DNA of 64,000 nucleotides, taken from positions 103,609 through 167,608 of the forward strand of contig DASYGE010000006.1 of NCBI GenBank assembly GCA_036000105.1, given 5' to 3'. The notes under the pieces were generated by a model, which searched no databases, was not told the origin of the DNA, and saw only the letters and a list, made by a program, of their open reading frames with translations. Within the stretch, counting starts at the first letter, position 1, and each line of letters starts with the position of its first letter. Shown here one piece after another: positions 43,614 through 53,413 of the stretch. Made by a program: the position numbers and the translations under genes. This DNA comes from DASUBN01 sp036000105 (GTDB lineage Bacteria; Pseudomonadota; Gammaproteobacteria; Natronospirales; REEB76).

Positions 43614-44401
43614 CCGCGTGGGATCTGCCGGTCGGGGATGAGTTGACCCCGGCCCAAGCGCCAACCGCGCTTGAGGGTTTCCCAGGTATAGCGCTGGGCT
43701 TCGCGCACCGCTGCCTGCGGTGTCTCGCCCTGGGCCAGCAATGCCGCGATGGCGGAGGCGAGGGTGCAACCGGAGCCGTGATAGACGCCCGCAAGCCGCG
43801 GCCAGGTGGATTCCGCGTGGCTGCCATCGGCGCTGAACAGCAGGTTATGTACGTCAGCTGTGGCTTCGTCGGCGCCCTTTATGAGCACGTGGGCAGCGCC
43901 CAGCTTGAGCAGTGCCTGTGCGCCGCTCCTGGCATCGCTCGCTCCGGGAGCGAGGCGGCGCATCTCGGCCATGTTGGGCGTCACCAGGACGGCGAGAGGG
44001 AAGATCTCCTCCCGATAGACTTGCAGCAACGCGTCTTCCGCGAGGCCTGTGCCGCCAGAAGCCCTGAGCACCGGGTCCACCACCAGGGGCAGGCCCGGAT
44101 GCGTGCGCAGCAGCTTAGCCACGGCCCGACCCACGTCCGCGCTGGCCAGCAGGCCGAGCTTCACTGCCGCCACCGGCATATCCGCCAATACGCAACGCGC
44201 CTGTTCGGACACGAACTCCGGGTCCAATGCCTGCACGCGGCTCACGTCGCGTGTGTCTTGCGCCGTGAGCGCCGCAGCCACGGGCGCGGGATGTGCGCCC
44301 AGGGCACTCACCGCCTGGATATCGGCGGCCAGGCCTGCACCGCCGGAGGGATCGTTGCCGCCGATGATGAGGACGACCGGCGGGTTGGAGGCGCTCTGCA
44401 T
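43610..44401 (-). CDS. thiD: Hydroxymethylpyrimidine/phosphomethylpyrimidine kinase
   Basis: Phosphorylates HMP and HMP-P to HMP-PP for ThiE; 263 residues. Ribokinase-like fold with the ThiD opening IIGGNDPSGGAGLAADIQAV, VVDPVLRASGGTGLAEDALL, VTPNMAEMRRL and the anion-hole motif GSGCTLASAIAALLA. Divergent from rubredoxin with a gap of 108 bp. With thiE it forms a two-gene operon; its product joins the ThiC product made at 16517-18361. Confidence 0.95.
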   Translation of the reverse strand: MQSASNPPVVLIIGGNDPSGGAGLAADIQAVSALGAHPAPVAAALTAQDTRDVSRVQALDPEFVSEQARCVLADMPVAAVKLGLLASADVGRAVAKLLRTHPGLPLVVDPVLRASGGTGLAEDALLQVYREEIFPLAVLVTPNMAEMRRLAPGASDARSGAQALLKLGAAHVLIKGADEATADVHNLLFSADGSHAESTWPRLAGVYHGSGCTLASAIAALLAQGETPQAAVREAQRYTWETLKRGWRLGRGQLIPDRQIPRG

Positions 44402-44509
44402 TGGGAAATTTTACCTCCGACCGGTTTCGCTTATGTCGTATCCATGCGAAAATATGCGTCATTCAGACAGAGCCAAAATCCTTCCAAGCGGATATCAACC
44501 CCCCCCTCC

Positions 44510-44674
44510 ATGAAAGCTTATATGTGCGTCATCTGCGGATTCGTCTATGAGGAGGCCAAGGGCCATCCTGAGAGCGGTGTAGTCCCCGGTACCAAGTGGG
44601 AAGATGTGCCTCTGACCTGGCGCTGCCCCGATTGTGGCGCCGGCAAAGAAGACTTTGAGATGATAGAAATCTGA
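44510..44674 (+). CDS. Rubredoxin
   Basis: 54-residue iron protein for one-electron transfer: MKAYMCVICGFVYEEAKGHP, with the two Cys-x2-Cys knuckles CVIC and CPDC and the conserved aromatic set. It is an ordinary single-domain rubredoxin, divergent from thiD. The neighbourhood of rubredoxin, thiD, thiE and hemL is common in gammaproteobacteria. The exact partner (alkane hydroxylase, oxidase or peroxide reductase) cannot be told from context. Confidence 0.96.
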   Translation: MKAYMCVICGFVYEEAKGHPESGVVPGTKWEDVPLTWRCPDCGAGKEDFEMIEI

Positions 44675-44690
44675 GGTCTGACCTCAGTTT

Positions 44691-45557
44691 TTAGAGCTGT
44701 TCCACCGTATAACCGTCTTTTTTGAAGCGCGCCAGGAGGCCGTCCGGGCCCACCAGGTGCAGTGCCCCCACGATCACGAAATATTGCTTGCCACTGGCGA
44801 GCAATGCCTCCAGCTTAGGCGCCCAGGCCTGGTTGCGGGTCACCAGCACAGCCTTATAGATGTCGGGATAGCCGCCGAAGTCCTGGTTAAGGGTCTTCTC
44901 CAGGACGGCGGTGTCGCCGGTATGCCAGGCGGAGATCATCTGCTGCATCTCCGTATCGAAATCCGTGCTCTCATCCACCGCTTGCAGCAATAGAGCCTGT
45001 TGAGCCTGGTCCGGCAGCCCGGCCAGGAGACCGAGTTGGTATTCCATCTGTTCCAGGCCCGTCACCGGCTTGTTCTGTGCCTTGGCTTCGTTGGCGAAAT
45101 GTATGTCCGCGCCATCGTCCGCGGCGTAGCCGGACTTCGCCAGCTGTGCCTCCAGGAGCGTGATGCTCACGAGCCAGGGCTTGAGGTTGTCCAGCACCGC
45201 CATATCGATGCCCAAGTCGCCGGCCTGCTTGGCCACCTTCTTATACACATCCGGCGGCAGCGCGCTCTGCAGCGTCTGGCCAGCCGGGTAGTTGCCGAGT
45301 CTGAGCACGTCGAGCTGTGTGCTTTCAGGGTCCACGCTCGCGAGGTCGATCTCTTCCACCAGGCCCGCGGATCCGCTGAACGCCTGTTCCATGACCGGGG
45401 GGAGGGGGTAGTCGCTGGGCTTGAGCACATGCACCGAGCCCGCGAGATAGAGGGCATCACCGCCCTTGCTCACGCGCCACAGGAAATGCTTGCCGTCCGC
45501 ATGGGCCGGGGTGGCGACGAAGAGCAGCAGGGCGGCGAGGATGGATAGGCGCGTCAC
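44691..45557 (-). CDS. TraB/GumN-family protein
   Basis: Exported protein of the TraB/GumN (Tiki-like) superfamily, 288 residues from GTG at 45557, with signal peptide MTRLSILAALLLFVATPAHA. The two conserved GX2H-type motifs are AGSVHVLKPSDYPLP near the N-terminus and IVGALHLVGPDGLL near the C-terminus, with an intervening EEIDL. Members are putative metalloproteases or pheromone-shutdown-like proteins; bacterial function is uncertain. Convergent with the rubredoxin gene, 16 bp between stops. Confidence 0.9.
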   Translation of the reverse strand: MTRLSILAALLLFVATPAHADGKHFLWRVSKGGDALYLAGSVHVLKPSDYPLPPVMEQAFSGSAGLVEEIDLASVDPESTQLDVLRLGNYPAGQTLQSALPPDVYKKVAKQAGDLGIDMAVLDNLKPWLVSITLLEAQLAKSGYAADDGADIHFANEAKAQNKPVTGLEQMEYQLGLLAGLPDQAQQALLLQAVDESTDFDTEMQQMISAWHTGDTAVLEKTLNQDFGGYPDIYKAVLVTRNQAWAPKLEALLASGKQYFVIVGALHLVGPDGLLARFKKDGYTVEQL

Positions 45558-45617
45558 GCTCGGCTCCGGCAGTCGCGGTAGAATCTGCGTTCACCGGTAG
45601 CCCGGAAGGAGGCAGAC

Positions 45618-46280
45618 ATGTCCAATCGTACCATTGTCATGAATGATCCCCTCTACGAGTACCTGCTGGGTGCGTCGTTACGCGACCTGCCGCTGCTGAA
45701 GCGCTTGCGGGAGGAGACCGCGAAACATCCCCGTGCGCAGATGCAGATATCCCCGGAGCAGGGGCAGTTCATGCAGCTTCTGACGAAGCTCATGGGTGCG
45801 CGCCGCTGCATCGAGGTGGGGGTGTTCACTGGCTATAGCAGCCTTTGTGTGGCGCTGGCCCTGCCGGCGGACGGTCGTATCCTGGCCTGCGACGTGAGTG
45901 AGGAGTTCACCAGCGTGGCGCGGCGCTATTGGAAGGAAGCGGCTGTGGAGCAGAAGATCGAGCTTAAGTTGGCGCCGGCCCTGGAGACCCTGGATGGGCG
46001 ACTCAAGGCCGGCGAGGCTGGCTCCTATGACCTCGCTTTCATAGACGCGGATAAGAGCAACTATTCAGGCTATTACGAGCGCATCCTGAAATTATTGCGT
46101 CCCGGCGGCCTCGTGCTGGTGGACAACGTGCTGTGGGACGGTGCGGTGATAGATAAGGCCGACAAGAGCGCAGACACCGTCGCCATACGCGCCTTCAATG
46201 AAGCTCTACTGCGCGATGAACGCGTGGATATCAGTCTCTTGCCCGTAGGCGACGGCCTGACGCTTGCCCGGAAACGCTAG
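45618..46280 (+). CDS. Class I SAM-dependent O-methyltransferase (CCoAMT-like)
   Basis: 220 residues, strong ribosome-binding site GGAAGGAGG. It is an O-methyltransferase family 3 protein related to caffeoyl-CoA and catechol methyltransferases: SAM site IEVGVFTGYSSLCVALALP, ILACDVSEE, and the metal and substrate region FIDADKSNYSGYYERIL followed by LVLVDNVLWDG. The Asp and Asn that hold Mg2+ in the family are present. Substrate unknown. Abuts the convergent cysteine synthase gene. Confidence 0.92.
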   Translation: MSNRTIVMNDPLYEYLLGASLRDLPLLKRLREETAKHPRAQMQISPEQGQFMQLLTKLMGARRCIEVGVFTGYSSLCVALALPADGRILACDVSEEFTSVARRYWKEAAVEQKIELKLAPALETLDGRLKAGEAGSYDLAFIDADKSNYSGYYERILKLLRPGGLVLVDNVLWDGAVIDKADKSADTVAIRAFNEALLRDERVDISLLPVGDGLTLARKR

Positions 46281-47234
46281 TTACTGTTTGGCCAGCCATT
46301 CGTCGTCCGAGCCCTCGATGACATTCTCGAAGAGGATGGTCGAGAGATAGCGTTCCGCCGTGTCCGGCAGCATCACGAGCAGCACCGAGCCTGCCTTCGC
46401 TTGCTCCGCCACCTTGAGAGCTGCCGCGAGGGTGGCGCCGGCGGAGATGCCCACCAGCAAGCCTTCTTCTTTCGCCAGCCGCTGGGCCGTGTCCCGCGCC
46501 AGCATGTCGTCCACCGGGACGACCTCGTCGACCACGGATTTGTTCAATACCGCCGGCACGAAGTCCGGCGTCCAGCCCTGGATCTTGTGGGGTTGCCAGG
46601 GTTTGCCTGAAAGCAGGGAAGCGCCCGCGGGTTCTGCGGCGATGACCTTGATGCCGGGACGTGCAAGCTTGAGCACTTCCCCCACCCCCGTGAGGGTGCC
46701 GCCGGTGCCCCAGCCGGTGACGAAGTAGTCGAGTCTCCGGCCGGCGAAGTCCTGCAGGATCTCCGGGCCGGTGGTGTTGCGGTGATAGGCCGGGTTGGCC
46801 GGGTTCTCGAACTGCCGAGCGAGGAACCAGCCGTGTTTCTTCGCCAGTTCCTCCGCCTTCTTCACCATGCCGCTGCCGCGCTCCGCGGCGGGGCTGAGGA
46901 TCACCCGGGCCCCGAAAGCGCGCATCAGCTTGCGGCGCTCGATGGAGAATGAATCGCTCATGACCGCCACGAAGGGATAGCCCTTGGCGGCGCAGACCAT
47001 GGCGAGTGCGATGCCGGTGTTGCCGGAGGTAGCTTCGATCACCGTCTGGCCGGGTTTGAGGGTGCCGCGCTGTTCCGCATCCAGGATGATGGCCAGCGCC
47101 AGCCGGTCCTTGACCGAGGAGGCAGGGTTGAACGCTTCGATCTTGGCGTAGATCTCCACGTTCTTGGGTGGGATGCGGTTCAGGCGCACCACGGGTGTAC
47201 GGCCGATGGTGCCGAGGATGTTCTCGTAGATCAT
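46281..47234 (-). CDS. Cysteine synthase (O-acetylserine sulfhydrylase)
   Basis: PLP enzyme forming cysteine from O-acetylserine and sulfide; 317 residues. PLP lysine K42 in NPASSVKDRLA, substrate loop EATSGNTGIALAMVCAAKG, and the phosphate-binding GWGTGGTLTGVGEVLK. The C-terminal SAGATLAAALKVA serine contacts the pyridine ring. Similar to both CysK and CysM; length and motifs fit CysK/CysM in general, so I give no symbol. Convergent with the O-methyltransferase, sharing no overlap. Confidence 0.93.
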   Translation of the reverse strand: MIYENILGTIGRTPVVRLNRIPPKNVEIYAKIEAFNPASSVKDRLALAIILDAEQRGTLKPGQTVIEATSGNTGIALAMVCAAKGYPFVAVMSDSFSIERRKLMRAFGARVILSPAAERGSGMVKKAEELAKKHGWFLARQFENPANPAYHRNTTGPEILQDFAGRRLDYFVTGWGTGGTLTGVGEVLKLARPGIKVIAAEPAGASLLSGKPWQPHKIQGWTPDFVPAVLNKSVVDEVVPVDDMLARDTAQRLAKEEGLLVGISAGATLAAALKVAEQAKAGSVLLVMLPDTAERYLSTILFENVIEGSDDEWLAKQ

Positions 47235-47364
47235 GGCGTGCCTCGCTATGGATGCTAGCGGCGCGGGTTGCGCTGTCAGCTTATGGATGACTCGCGGACT
47301 GAAGGTTTTATTTCAGGATCGACAACGACGGCGAGGGAGGCTGACCATGACAGGTCGGGGTACA

Positions 47365-48285
47365 TCAGCCCACCAGCTCCAGCCAGCCGTGCTTGTCCGG
47401 AGTGGTGCCTTTGAACAGGCCGAAGAACAGCTCCTGCATGCGGTGGGTCACGGGGCCGGGCTTGCCGTCGCCTACGGGCTTCGCGTCCACGCTGCGGATC
47501 GGGGTGATCTCGGCGGCGGTGCCGCACATGAAGATCTCGTCGGCGAAGTAGAGGTACTCCCGCGGCATATCCCGTTCCACCACCGTCATGCCGGCGTCGC
47601 GCGCGAGGGTCATGATGGTGTGACGAGTGATGCCGTGGAGGATGGCGGCGCTGGCCGGTGTGGTGTGCAACACGCCGTCGAACACCATGAACAGGTTCTC
47701 ACCCGCGCCTTCGGAGATGAGGCCCGTGCTGGCCAGGGCGATGCCTTCGCCATAACCCAAGCGGCGCGCTTCCCGGGCGATGAGCTGGCCCGAGAGATAG
47801 TTGCCGCCGGCCTTGGCACCGGCGGGGATGGTGTTGGGTGCGAAGCGCTGCCAGGTGGAGACGCCTGCGTCTATGCCCTGCTCCAGCACGCCGGCGCCGA
47901 GGTAGGCGCCCATCTCCCAAGCGGCTACCGCCACTTCCGTGGGGGTCACGGCGCTCAAGGCCGCGCCTTGCGTCGCCACGCCACGGAACGCGATGGGACG
48001 TATATAAGCCTTAGGTAACTTGTTGGTCTTGATCACATCACGGCAGGCAGCAGCCAGCGCTTCCTGCGGATAAGGCATCTCGATGTCATAGACCTTGGCG
48101 GACATATATAGCCGCTTCAGGTGATCCGAGAGCCGGAAGATCGCCTGGCCCTTGGAAGTCTCGTAGCTGCGGATGCCCTCGAAGACCGAGGAGCCGTAGT
48201 GCAGCGCATGGGCCATGACATGGGTGGTGGCCTCGGCCCAGGGCTTTATCTTGCCGTTGTGCCAGATGTGGGTGGGATAGGCCAT
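47365..48285 (-). CDS. ilvE: Branched-chain amino acid aminotransferase
   Basis: Last step of Ile, Leu and Val synthesis. 306 residues, fold type IV. PLP lysine K158 in AGAKAGGNYLSGQLIA, N-terminal HALHYGSSVFEGIRSYE and C-terminal EIFMCGTAAEITPI are typical. D-amino acid transaminase and ADC lyase lack this combination. It is 92 bp downstream of ahcY on the same strand and may be read through from it, though the functional link is weak. Confidence 0.95.
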   Translation of the reverse strand: MAYPTHIWHNGKIKPWAEATTHVMAHALHYGSSVFEGIRSYETSKGQAIFRLSDHLKRLYMSAKVYDIEMPYPQEALAAACRDVIKTNKLPKAYIRPIAFRGVATQGAALSAVTPTEVAVAAWEMGAYLGAGVLEQGIDAGVSTWQRFAPNTIPAGAKAGGNYLSGQLIAREARRLGYGEGIALASTGLISEGAGENLFMVFDGVLHTTPASAAILHGITRHTIMTLARDAGMTVVERDMPREYLYFADEIFMCGTAAEITPIRSVDAKPVGDGKPGPVTHRMQELFFGLFKGTTPDKHGWLELVG

Positions 48286-48377
48286 GGCGCGTCTCCGCTT
48301 TGAGTCACAAGAGGATAAAGGAAACCGGGGCGGCTTGCGCCGCCCCGGTCATGGGCCCTGTAGGCCGCTGTTTCAGC

Positions 48378-49793
<1,416 letters not shown>

Positions 49794-49813
49794 CTTGGTT
49801 TCTCCAAAGTTGA

Positions 49814-50024
49814 ACGAGCGCCGTTGGACGTGTCCCTCTCCCAAGCCTGGCCGAAAGTGCGTGCTAAAAATGGATCTTTTGCCCTCTGGCGGCGTTGCGA
49901 ACCGGCTCGGAAGCCTCATGTACTCTTTCGTACACTCCGGCTCCTCGCCGCTTCGCGCCTTGCCAGCGGCCAAAATCTCTCATTTTTATCAACGCACTTT
50001 ACGGTTGCAGCGCTCCTCGGGGTC
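49814..50024 (-). promoter_or_regulatory. SAH riboswitch upstream of ahcY, with a large palindromic insert in the P2 arm
   Basis: On the minus strand the leader reads CCCGAGGAGCGCTGCAACC, then a 154-nt palindrome, then CCAGGCTTGGGAGAGG and CCAACGGCGCTCG. These are the three conserved blocks of the SAH aptamer. P1 pairs GAGCGC with GCGCTC. The pseudoknot P4 pairs CCCGAG with CTTGGG (one G-U). P2 is CCG/CGG and continues directly into the arms of the inserted element. Typical aptamers are roughly 50-90 nt; this one spans about 211. It ends about 20 bases before the ahcY start, so it likely controls ribosome access, turning AhcY on when SAH accumulates. Confidence 0.88.
49851..50004. repeat. Dispersed palindromic element, copy B, within the SAH riboswitch
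   Basis: 154-nt palindrome with ends CCGAAAGTGCGT and ACGCACTTTACGG (one bulged A), inner pairing segments AAAAATGG/CATTTTT and TCTTTTG/CAAAATC, and central CGGAGTGTACGAAAGAGTAC (minus strand). The centre and the flanking AAGGCGCG...GGCGAGGAGCCGGAG correspond to copy A at 37978-38118, but the outer arms differ. It lies entirely in the variable arm of the riboswitch. Confidence 0.75.
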
Positions 50025-50040
50025 GGGTCTTGGCGTCGCG

Positions 50041-51246
50041 TCAGCCTTTGAGGCCAGCCGCGTCGCGCAGTAACTCTGCCTTGTCGGTCTTCTCCCAGCT
50101 GAAGGCGGTGAAGCTCTCACCGTTGGCGAGCTTCACCTGTTTCGGGGCGCGGCCGAAGTGGCCGTAGGCCGCCGTGTCCCGGTACATGGGGTGCACCAGG
50201 TCCAGCATCTTGATGATGCCGTAAGGGCGCAGGTCGAAGTGCTTGCGGATCAGCTTCTCGATCTTGTCGTCGCTGATCTTGCCGGTGCCGAAGGTGGTGA
50301 CCGAGATGGAGGTGGGTTGGGCCACGCCGATGGCGTAGCTCACCTGGATCTCGCAGCGGTCCGCGAGGCCCGCGGCCACGATGTTCTTGGCCACGTAGCG
50401 CGCTGCGTAAGCCGCGGAACGATCCACCTTGGAGGGATCCTTGCCGGAGAAGGCGCCACCACCGTGACGCGCCCAGCCGCCGTAGGTATCCACGATGATC
50501 TTGCGGCCCGTGAGGCCGCAGTCACCCACCGGCCCGCCGATGACGAACTTGCCCGTGGGGTTGATGTGGAACTTGGTGCCCTTGTGCACCAGCTTCGCCG
50601 GCAGCACCGGCTTGATGATCTCCTCCATCACGCCTTCCTTGAGATCGGCGAGCTTCACTTCAGGGGAGTGCTGGGTGGAGAGCACCACAGCCTCGATGCC
50701 GACCACTTTGCCGTCTTCATAACGCAGGGTCACCTGACTCTTGGCGTCGGGTCTGAGCCACGGCAGGGGGTTCTTCTTGCTCTTGCGCACCTTGGACTGC
50801 TGCTCCACCAGACGGTGGGAATAATGGATGGCCGCGGGCATGTAGCCGCTGGTCTCCTTGGTGGCGTAACCGAACATCAGGCCCTGGTCGCCGGCGCCCT
50901 GGTTCTCCGGGTTGCCGCGGTCCACGCCCTGGTTGATGTCCGGGGACTGCTTGCCGATGATGTTGAGGATGCCGCAGGTCTTGCCGTCGAAGCCCACTTC
51001 GGAGGAGGTGTAGCCGATGTCGCAGATCACCCGGCGCACCAGCTCCTCGAGATCGACCCAGGCGGTGGTGGTCACTTCACCGGCCACGATGGCTACGCCG
51101 GTCTTCACCATGGTCTCGCAGGCCACGCGGGCGCGCTTGTCCTGGGCGAGGATGGCATCCAGTACCGCGTCCGATATCTGGTCCGCGACCTTGTCCGGAT
51201 GGCCTTCCGAGACGGATTCCGAAGTGAAGAGAGTGCTCTGGGACAT
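50041..51246 (-). CDS. metK: S-adenosylmethionine synthetase
   Basis: Makes SAM from methionine and ATP. 401 residues from the ATG at 51246 (MSQSTLFTSESVSEGHPDKV), preceded by AGGAACAGGA. Family motifs: ATP site GHPDKVADQISDAVLD, GAGDQGLMFGYA and the P-loop-like GGGAFSGKDPSKVDRSAAY. Upstream of the SAH riboswitch and ahcY on the same strand; the two probably have separate promoters or transcripts because the aptamer lies between. I see no SAM riboswitch ahead of it. Confidence 0.98.
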   Translation of the reverse strand: MSQSTLFTSESVSEGHPDKVADQISDAVLDAILAQDKRARVACETMVKTGVAIVAGEVTTTAWVDLEELVRRVICDIGYTSSEVGFDGKTCGILNIIGKQSPDINQGVDRGNPENQGAGDQGLMFGYATKETSGYMPAAIHYSHRLVEQQSKVRKSKKNPLPWLRPDAKSQVTLRYEDGKVVGIEAVVLSTQHSPEVKLADLKEGVMEEIIKPVLPAKLVHKGTKFHINPTGKFVIGGPVGDCGLTGRKIIVDTYGGWARHGGGAFSGKDPSKVDRSAAYAARYVAKNIVAAGLADRCEIQVSYAIGVAQPTSISVTTFGTGKISDDKIEKLIRKHFDLRPYGIIKMLDLVHPMYRDTAAYGHFGRAPKQVKLANGESFTAFSWEKTDKAELLRDAAGLKG

Positions 51247-51569
51247 GGGGTCCTGTTCCTTTGGATAGAAGCGTGGGCGCATTCAGGGGGGCGATAGTGT
51301 ACCGATTTAGTACGGCTTTTTCGACTTATGGAAAAGATGCCGACGACAGGCGGTATGGCGGGTGCAGGAACCCCCTATTTTACCCTCTCTGGGAGGCCGA
51401 TTTTGGTCTACTGGGTCTCAGTCGGGCGCCACAGCCTTGCCTATAGTCGGAGGCAAAAGCAGCCCCGTGCACACTCATATGAACCTGTCATATATCGATG
51501 TGCACCCAACCCCAAGCTGACGCGTTTTAAACCATAAGAAGCCCGCGTCGCAAAGAATAAGGAGGGCCT
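51247..51569. other. 323-bp divergent intergenic region between metK and exbB
   Basis: Holds the metK promoter area (minus-strand TACACT near 51296-51301, no convincing -35), small imperfect hairpins, and an inverted repeat at 51467-51505 in which GTGCAC occurs at both ends around CATAT/ATATA. The exbB ribosome-binding site AAGGAGG is at 51556-51563. No Fur-box-like 19-mer is evident and no gene-sized reading frame is credible. Confidence 0.55.
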
Positions 51570-52274
51570 ATGCAAACGCCTGCCAATCCAGACGTCAACA
51601 ACATCCTCAATCCGCCGGATCTCTCGCTGACCCAGCTCGTGCTGCACGCGGATCCCATCGTGCAGTTCGCCCTGGTGCTGCTCCTACTCCTCTCCATCTG
51701 GAGTTGGGCCATCATGGTGGAGAAGGGCTTCGAGGTCTTACGCGCCAAGCACGCGTTGAAGAAGCTCGAGTCGGCGGTCAAGGAGGGCGAAGCGCCGGAG
51801 AGTGTGGCCGCACAGATCAAGCATCCGGCCGGAGCGGTGTTGCGCGCCGGAGTGGATGAATGGCGCGCGCCACCGGCAGGAGCCAAAGAGGCCTTGGGCG
51901 AACAGCGCGAGCGCATAGAACGTGCCATGCGCAACGAGCTGGCCGGCGAGATGCGGCGCATGGAAATGCGCCTGCCGTTCCTCGCCACCGTGGGTTCGGC
52001 GGCGCCCTTCATCGGCCTGTTCGGTACCGTGTGGGGCATCATGAACAGCTTCACCGCCATCGCCCAGTCCCACGACACCAGCCTCGCGGTGGTGGCGCCG
52101 GGCATCGCCCAGGCTCTCATCGGTACCGCCGCGGGCCTGGCCGCCGCCATCCCGGCGGTGATGGCTTACAACAAGTTCGCCACCGAGTTCGGCCTGTACG
52201 CGGGGCGCATGCAGACCCTCATCAGCACTTGCGGTGGACGCATGGTGAAACAGACCCGCGGGGAGGGCCGCTGA
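51570..52274 (+). CDS. exbB: ExbB/TolQ-type proton channel protein
   Basis: Inner-membrane energiser that uses the proton gradient to drive TonB. 234 residues with an ideal ribosome-binding site AAGGAGG. Topology: TM1 (about 32-52), a long cytoplasmic loop with charged helices, then TM2 and TM3 in the conserved core LPFLATVGSAAPFIGLFGTVWGIMNSF and LIGTAAGLAAAIPAVMAYN. TolQ is the alternative, but a TonB protein and no Tol/Pal genes follow, so ExbB is preferred. First gene of an operon with exbD (one base gap) and tonB. Confidence 0.9.
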   Translation: MQTPANPDVNNILNPPDLSLTQLVLHADPIVQFALVLLLLLSIWSWAIMVEKGFEVLRAKHALKKLESAVKEGEAPESVAAQIKHPAGAVLRAGVDEWRAPPAGAKEALGEQRERIERAMRNELAGEMRRMEMRLPFLATVGSAAPFIGLFGTVWGIMNSFTAIAQSHDTSLAVVAPGIAQALIGTAAGLAAAIPAVMAYNKFATEFGLYAGRMQTLISTCGGRMVKQTRGEGR

Positions 52275-52275
52275 C

Positions 52276-52713
52276 ATGAGCATGAGCACACCCCGTAGCG
52301 CGCCGGGAGGCGACGAGCTGTCGGGCTATCGGCCCATGGCGGAGATCAACGTCACGCCTCTCGTGGACGTGATGCTGGTGCTCCTCATCATCTTCATGAT
52401 CACGGCACCCTTGATGATGGCGCAGTTGCCCATCGAATTGCCCAAGACCAGCGCCCAGGATCTCGGCAAGCCGCCGGAACCCCTGATCGTGGCGGTGGAC
52501 GCCAAGGGCCAGCTCTATATCGGCAGCGACGTGGTGAGTCAGAACGATCTGGTGGGGCGCCTGAAGGCTCTCGCGGACAAGAACCCGGATCAGGTGGTGT
52601 ACGTGCGGGCCGACAAGACCATCCCCTACGGCCAGGTCATGGCATTGCTCGGAGAGGTGGGGCAGGCGGGGTTCTACAAGATCTCGCTCATGAGCGATCA
52701 ACCGACGGGCTGA
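52276..52713 (+). CDS. exbD: ExbD/TolR-type protein
   Basis: Partner of ExbB, 145 residues, single N-terminal TM helix with the proton-path Asp in EINVTPLVDVMLVLLIIF (first Asp of that motif), and a periplasmic domain with VYVRADKTIPYGQVMAL that is typical of the family. ExbD and TolR are indistinguishable from sequence motifs alone; ExbD is inferred from the downstream tonB. Starts one base after exbB. Confidence 0.9.
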   Translation: MSMSTPRSAPGGDELSGYRPMAEINVTPLVDVMLVLLIIFMITAPLMMAQLPIELPKTSAQDLGKPPEPLIVAVDAKGQLYIGSDVVSQNDLVGRLKALADKNPDQVVYVRADKTIPYGQVMALLGEVGQAGFYKISLMSDQPTG

Positions 52714-52717
52714 AGCC

Positions 52718-53347
52718 ATGGGCCGCTTCCCCCAAAGTGTCGGCGTCTCCATCGGGCTGCATGCACTCGTGGTGCTGCTGGTGATCGGCCTTGTGAACTA
52801 CCATCCGACGGGCATGCACCTGCCGGCGCCGGACAGCGCCTTCGCCCACGCCATCGCCGTGACGCTCGCGCCGTTGCATAAACCCCATCCGCCCCGGCCC
52901 AAGCAGCCACCCCAGCCGCCGAAGCCGGTGCAGCAGCCGCCTACCATACAGAGCGAGGCCACGGAGGCTGAGATCCAGACGCCGCCGCCGGATACCAAGC
53001 CCATCCAGCCGCAACCGCCGCCGGAAAACACCGAGGTGGATGAGCAGCAGGCGAGCTACGCGCAGGTGGTGAGCGGCATCCTGGAAGCCAACAAGCGCTA
53101 TCCGCGTCAGGCCATGTTGGCGGGGCAGGAGGGCACAGTGGTGCTGTCCTTCATCATCAATAATCAGGGTACGGTGCTGGCCTTCACCATAGACCAGACC
53201 TCCGGCCAGCCGCTGCTGGATGACGAGGTGCGGCGTCTCATCCAGAACGTGCGTTTCCCGCCGTTCCCGGCCGGCGACAGGGAGGAGCGCAAGAGCTTCC
53301 AGGTGCCTATCGTCTTCAACATCGGCGGGAGCGTGAGCCCCGGCTAG
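52718..53347 (+). CDS. tonB: TonB energy transducer
   Basis: 209 residues, 4 bp after exbD. N-terminal TM anchor with the TonB-type SxxxH (VGVSIGLHALVVLLVIGLV), long proline-rich spacer (KPHPPRPKQPPQPPKPVQQP) spanning the periplasm, then a C-terminal TonB domain with RYPRQAMLAGQEGTVVLSFI and FTIDQTSGQPLLDDEVRRLI. It transmits energy to outer-membrane receptors; none is encoded in this window. Some of these features occur in TolA, but the C-terminal domain is TonB. Confidence 0.93.
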   Translation: MGRFPQSVGVSIGLHALVVLLVIGLVNYHPTGMHLPAPDSAFAHAIAVTLAPLHKPHPPRPKQPPQPPKPVQQPPTIQSEATEAEIQTPPPDTKPIQPQPPPENTEVDEQQASYAQVVSGILEANKRYPRQAMLAGQEGTVVLSFIINNQGTVLAFTIDQTSGQPLLDDEVRRLIQNVRFPPFPAGDREERKSFQVPIVFNIGGSVSPG

Positions 53348-53413
53348 GCGCGGCTCCCGGCACCCCGCCAGGGCCGTGCTATTCTTTAAGCGGATGCCTG
53401 CAAGGGAGATTGC

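Noticed and set aside
51296..51316. GTACC-n-GTACGG near metK as a third copy of the palindromic element
   Set aside because: Only the paired GTAC is shared; the flanking GAGG and GGCGAG segments and long arms are missing.
51247..51330. SAM riboswitch before metK
   Set aside because: None of the SAM-I, SAM-II or SAM-III conserved cores is visible.
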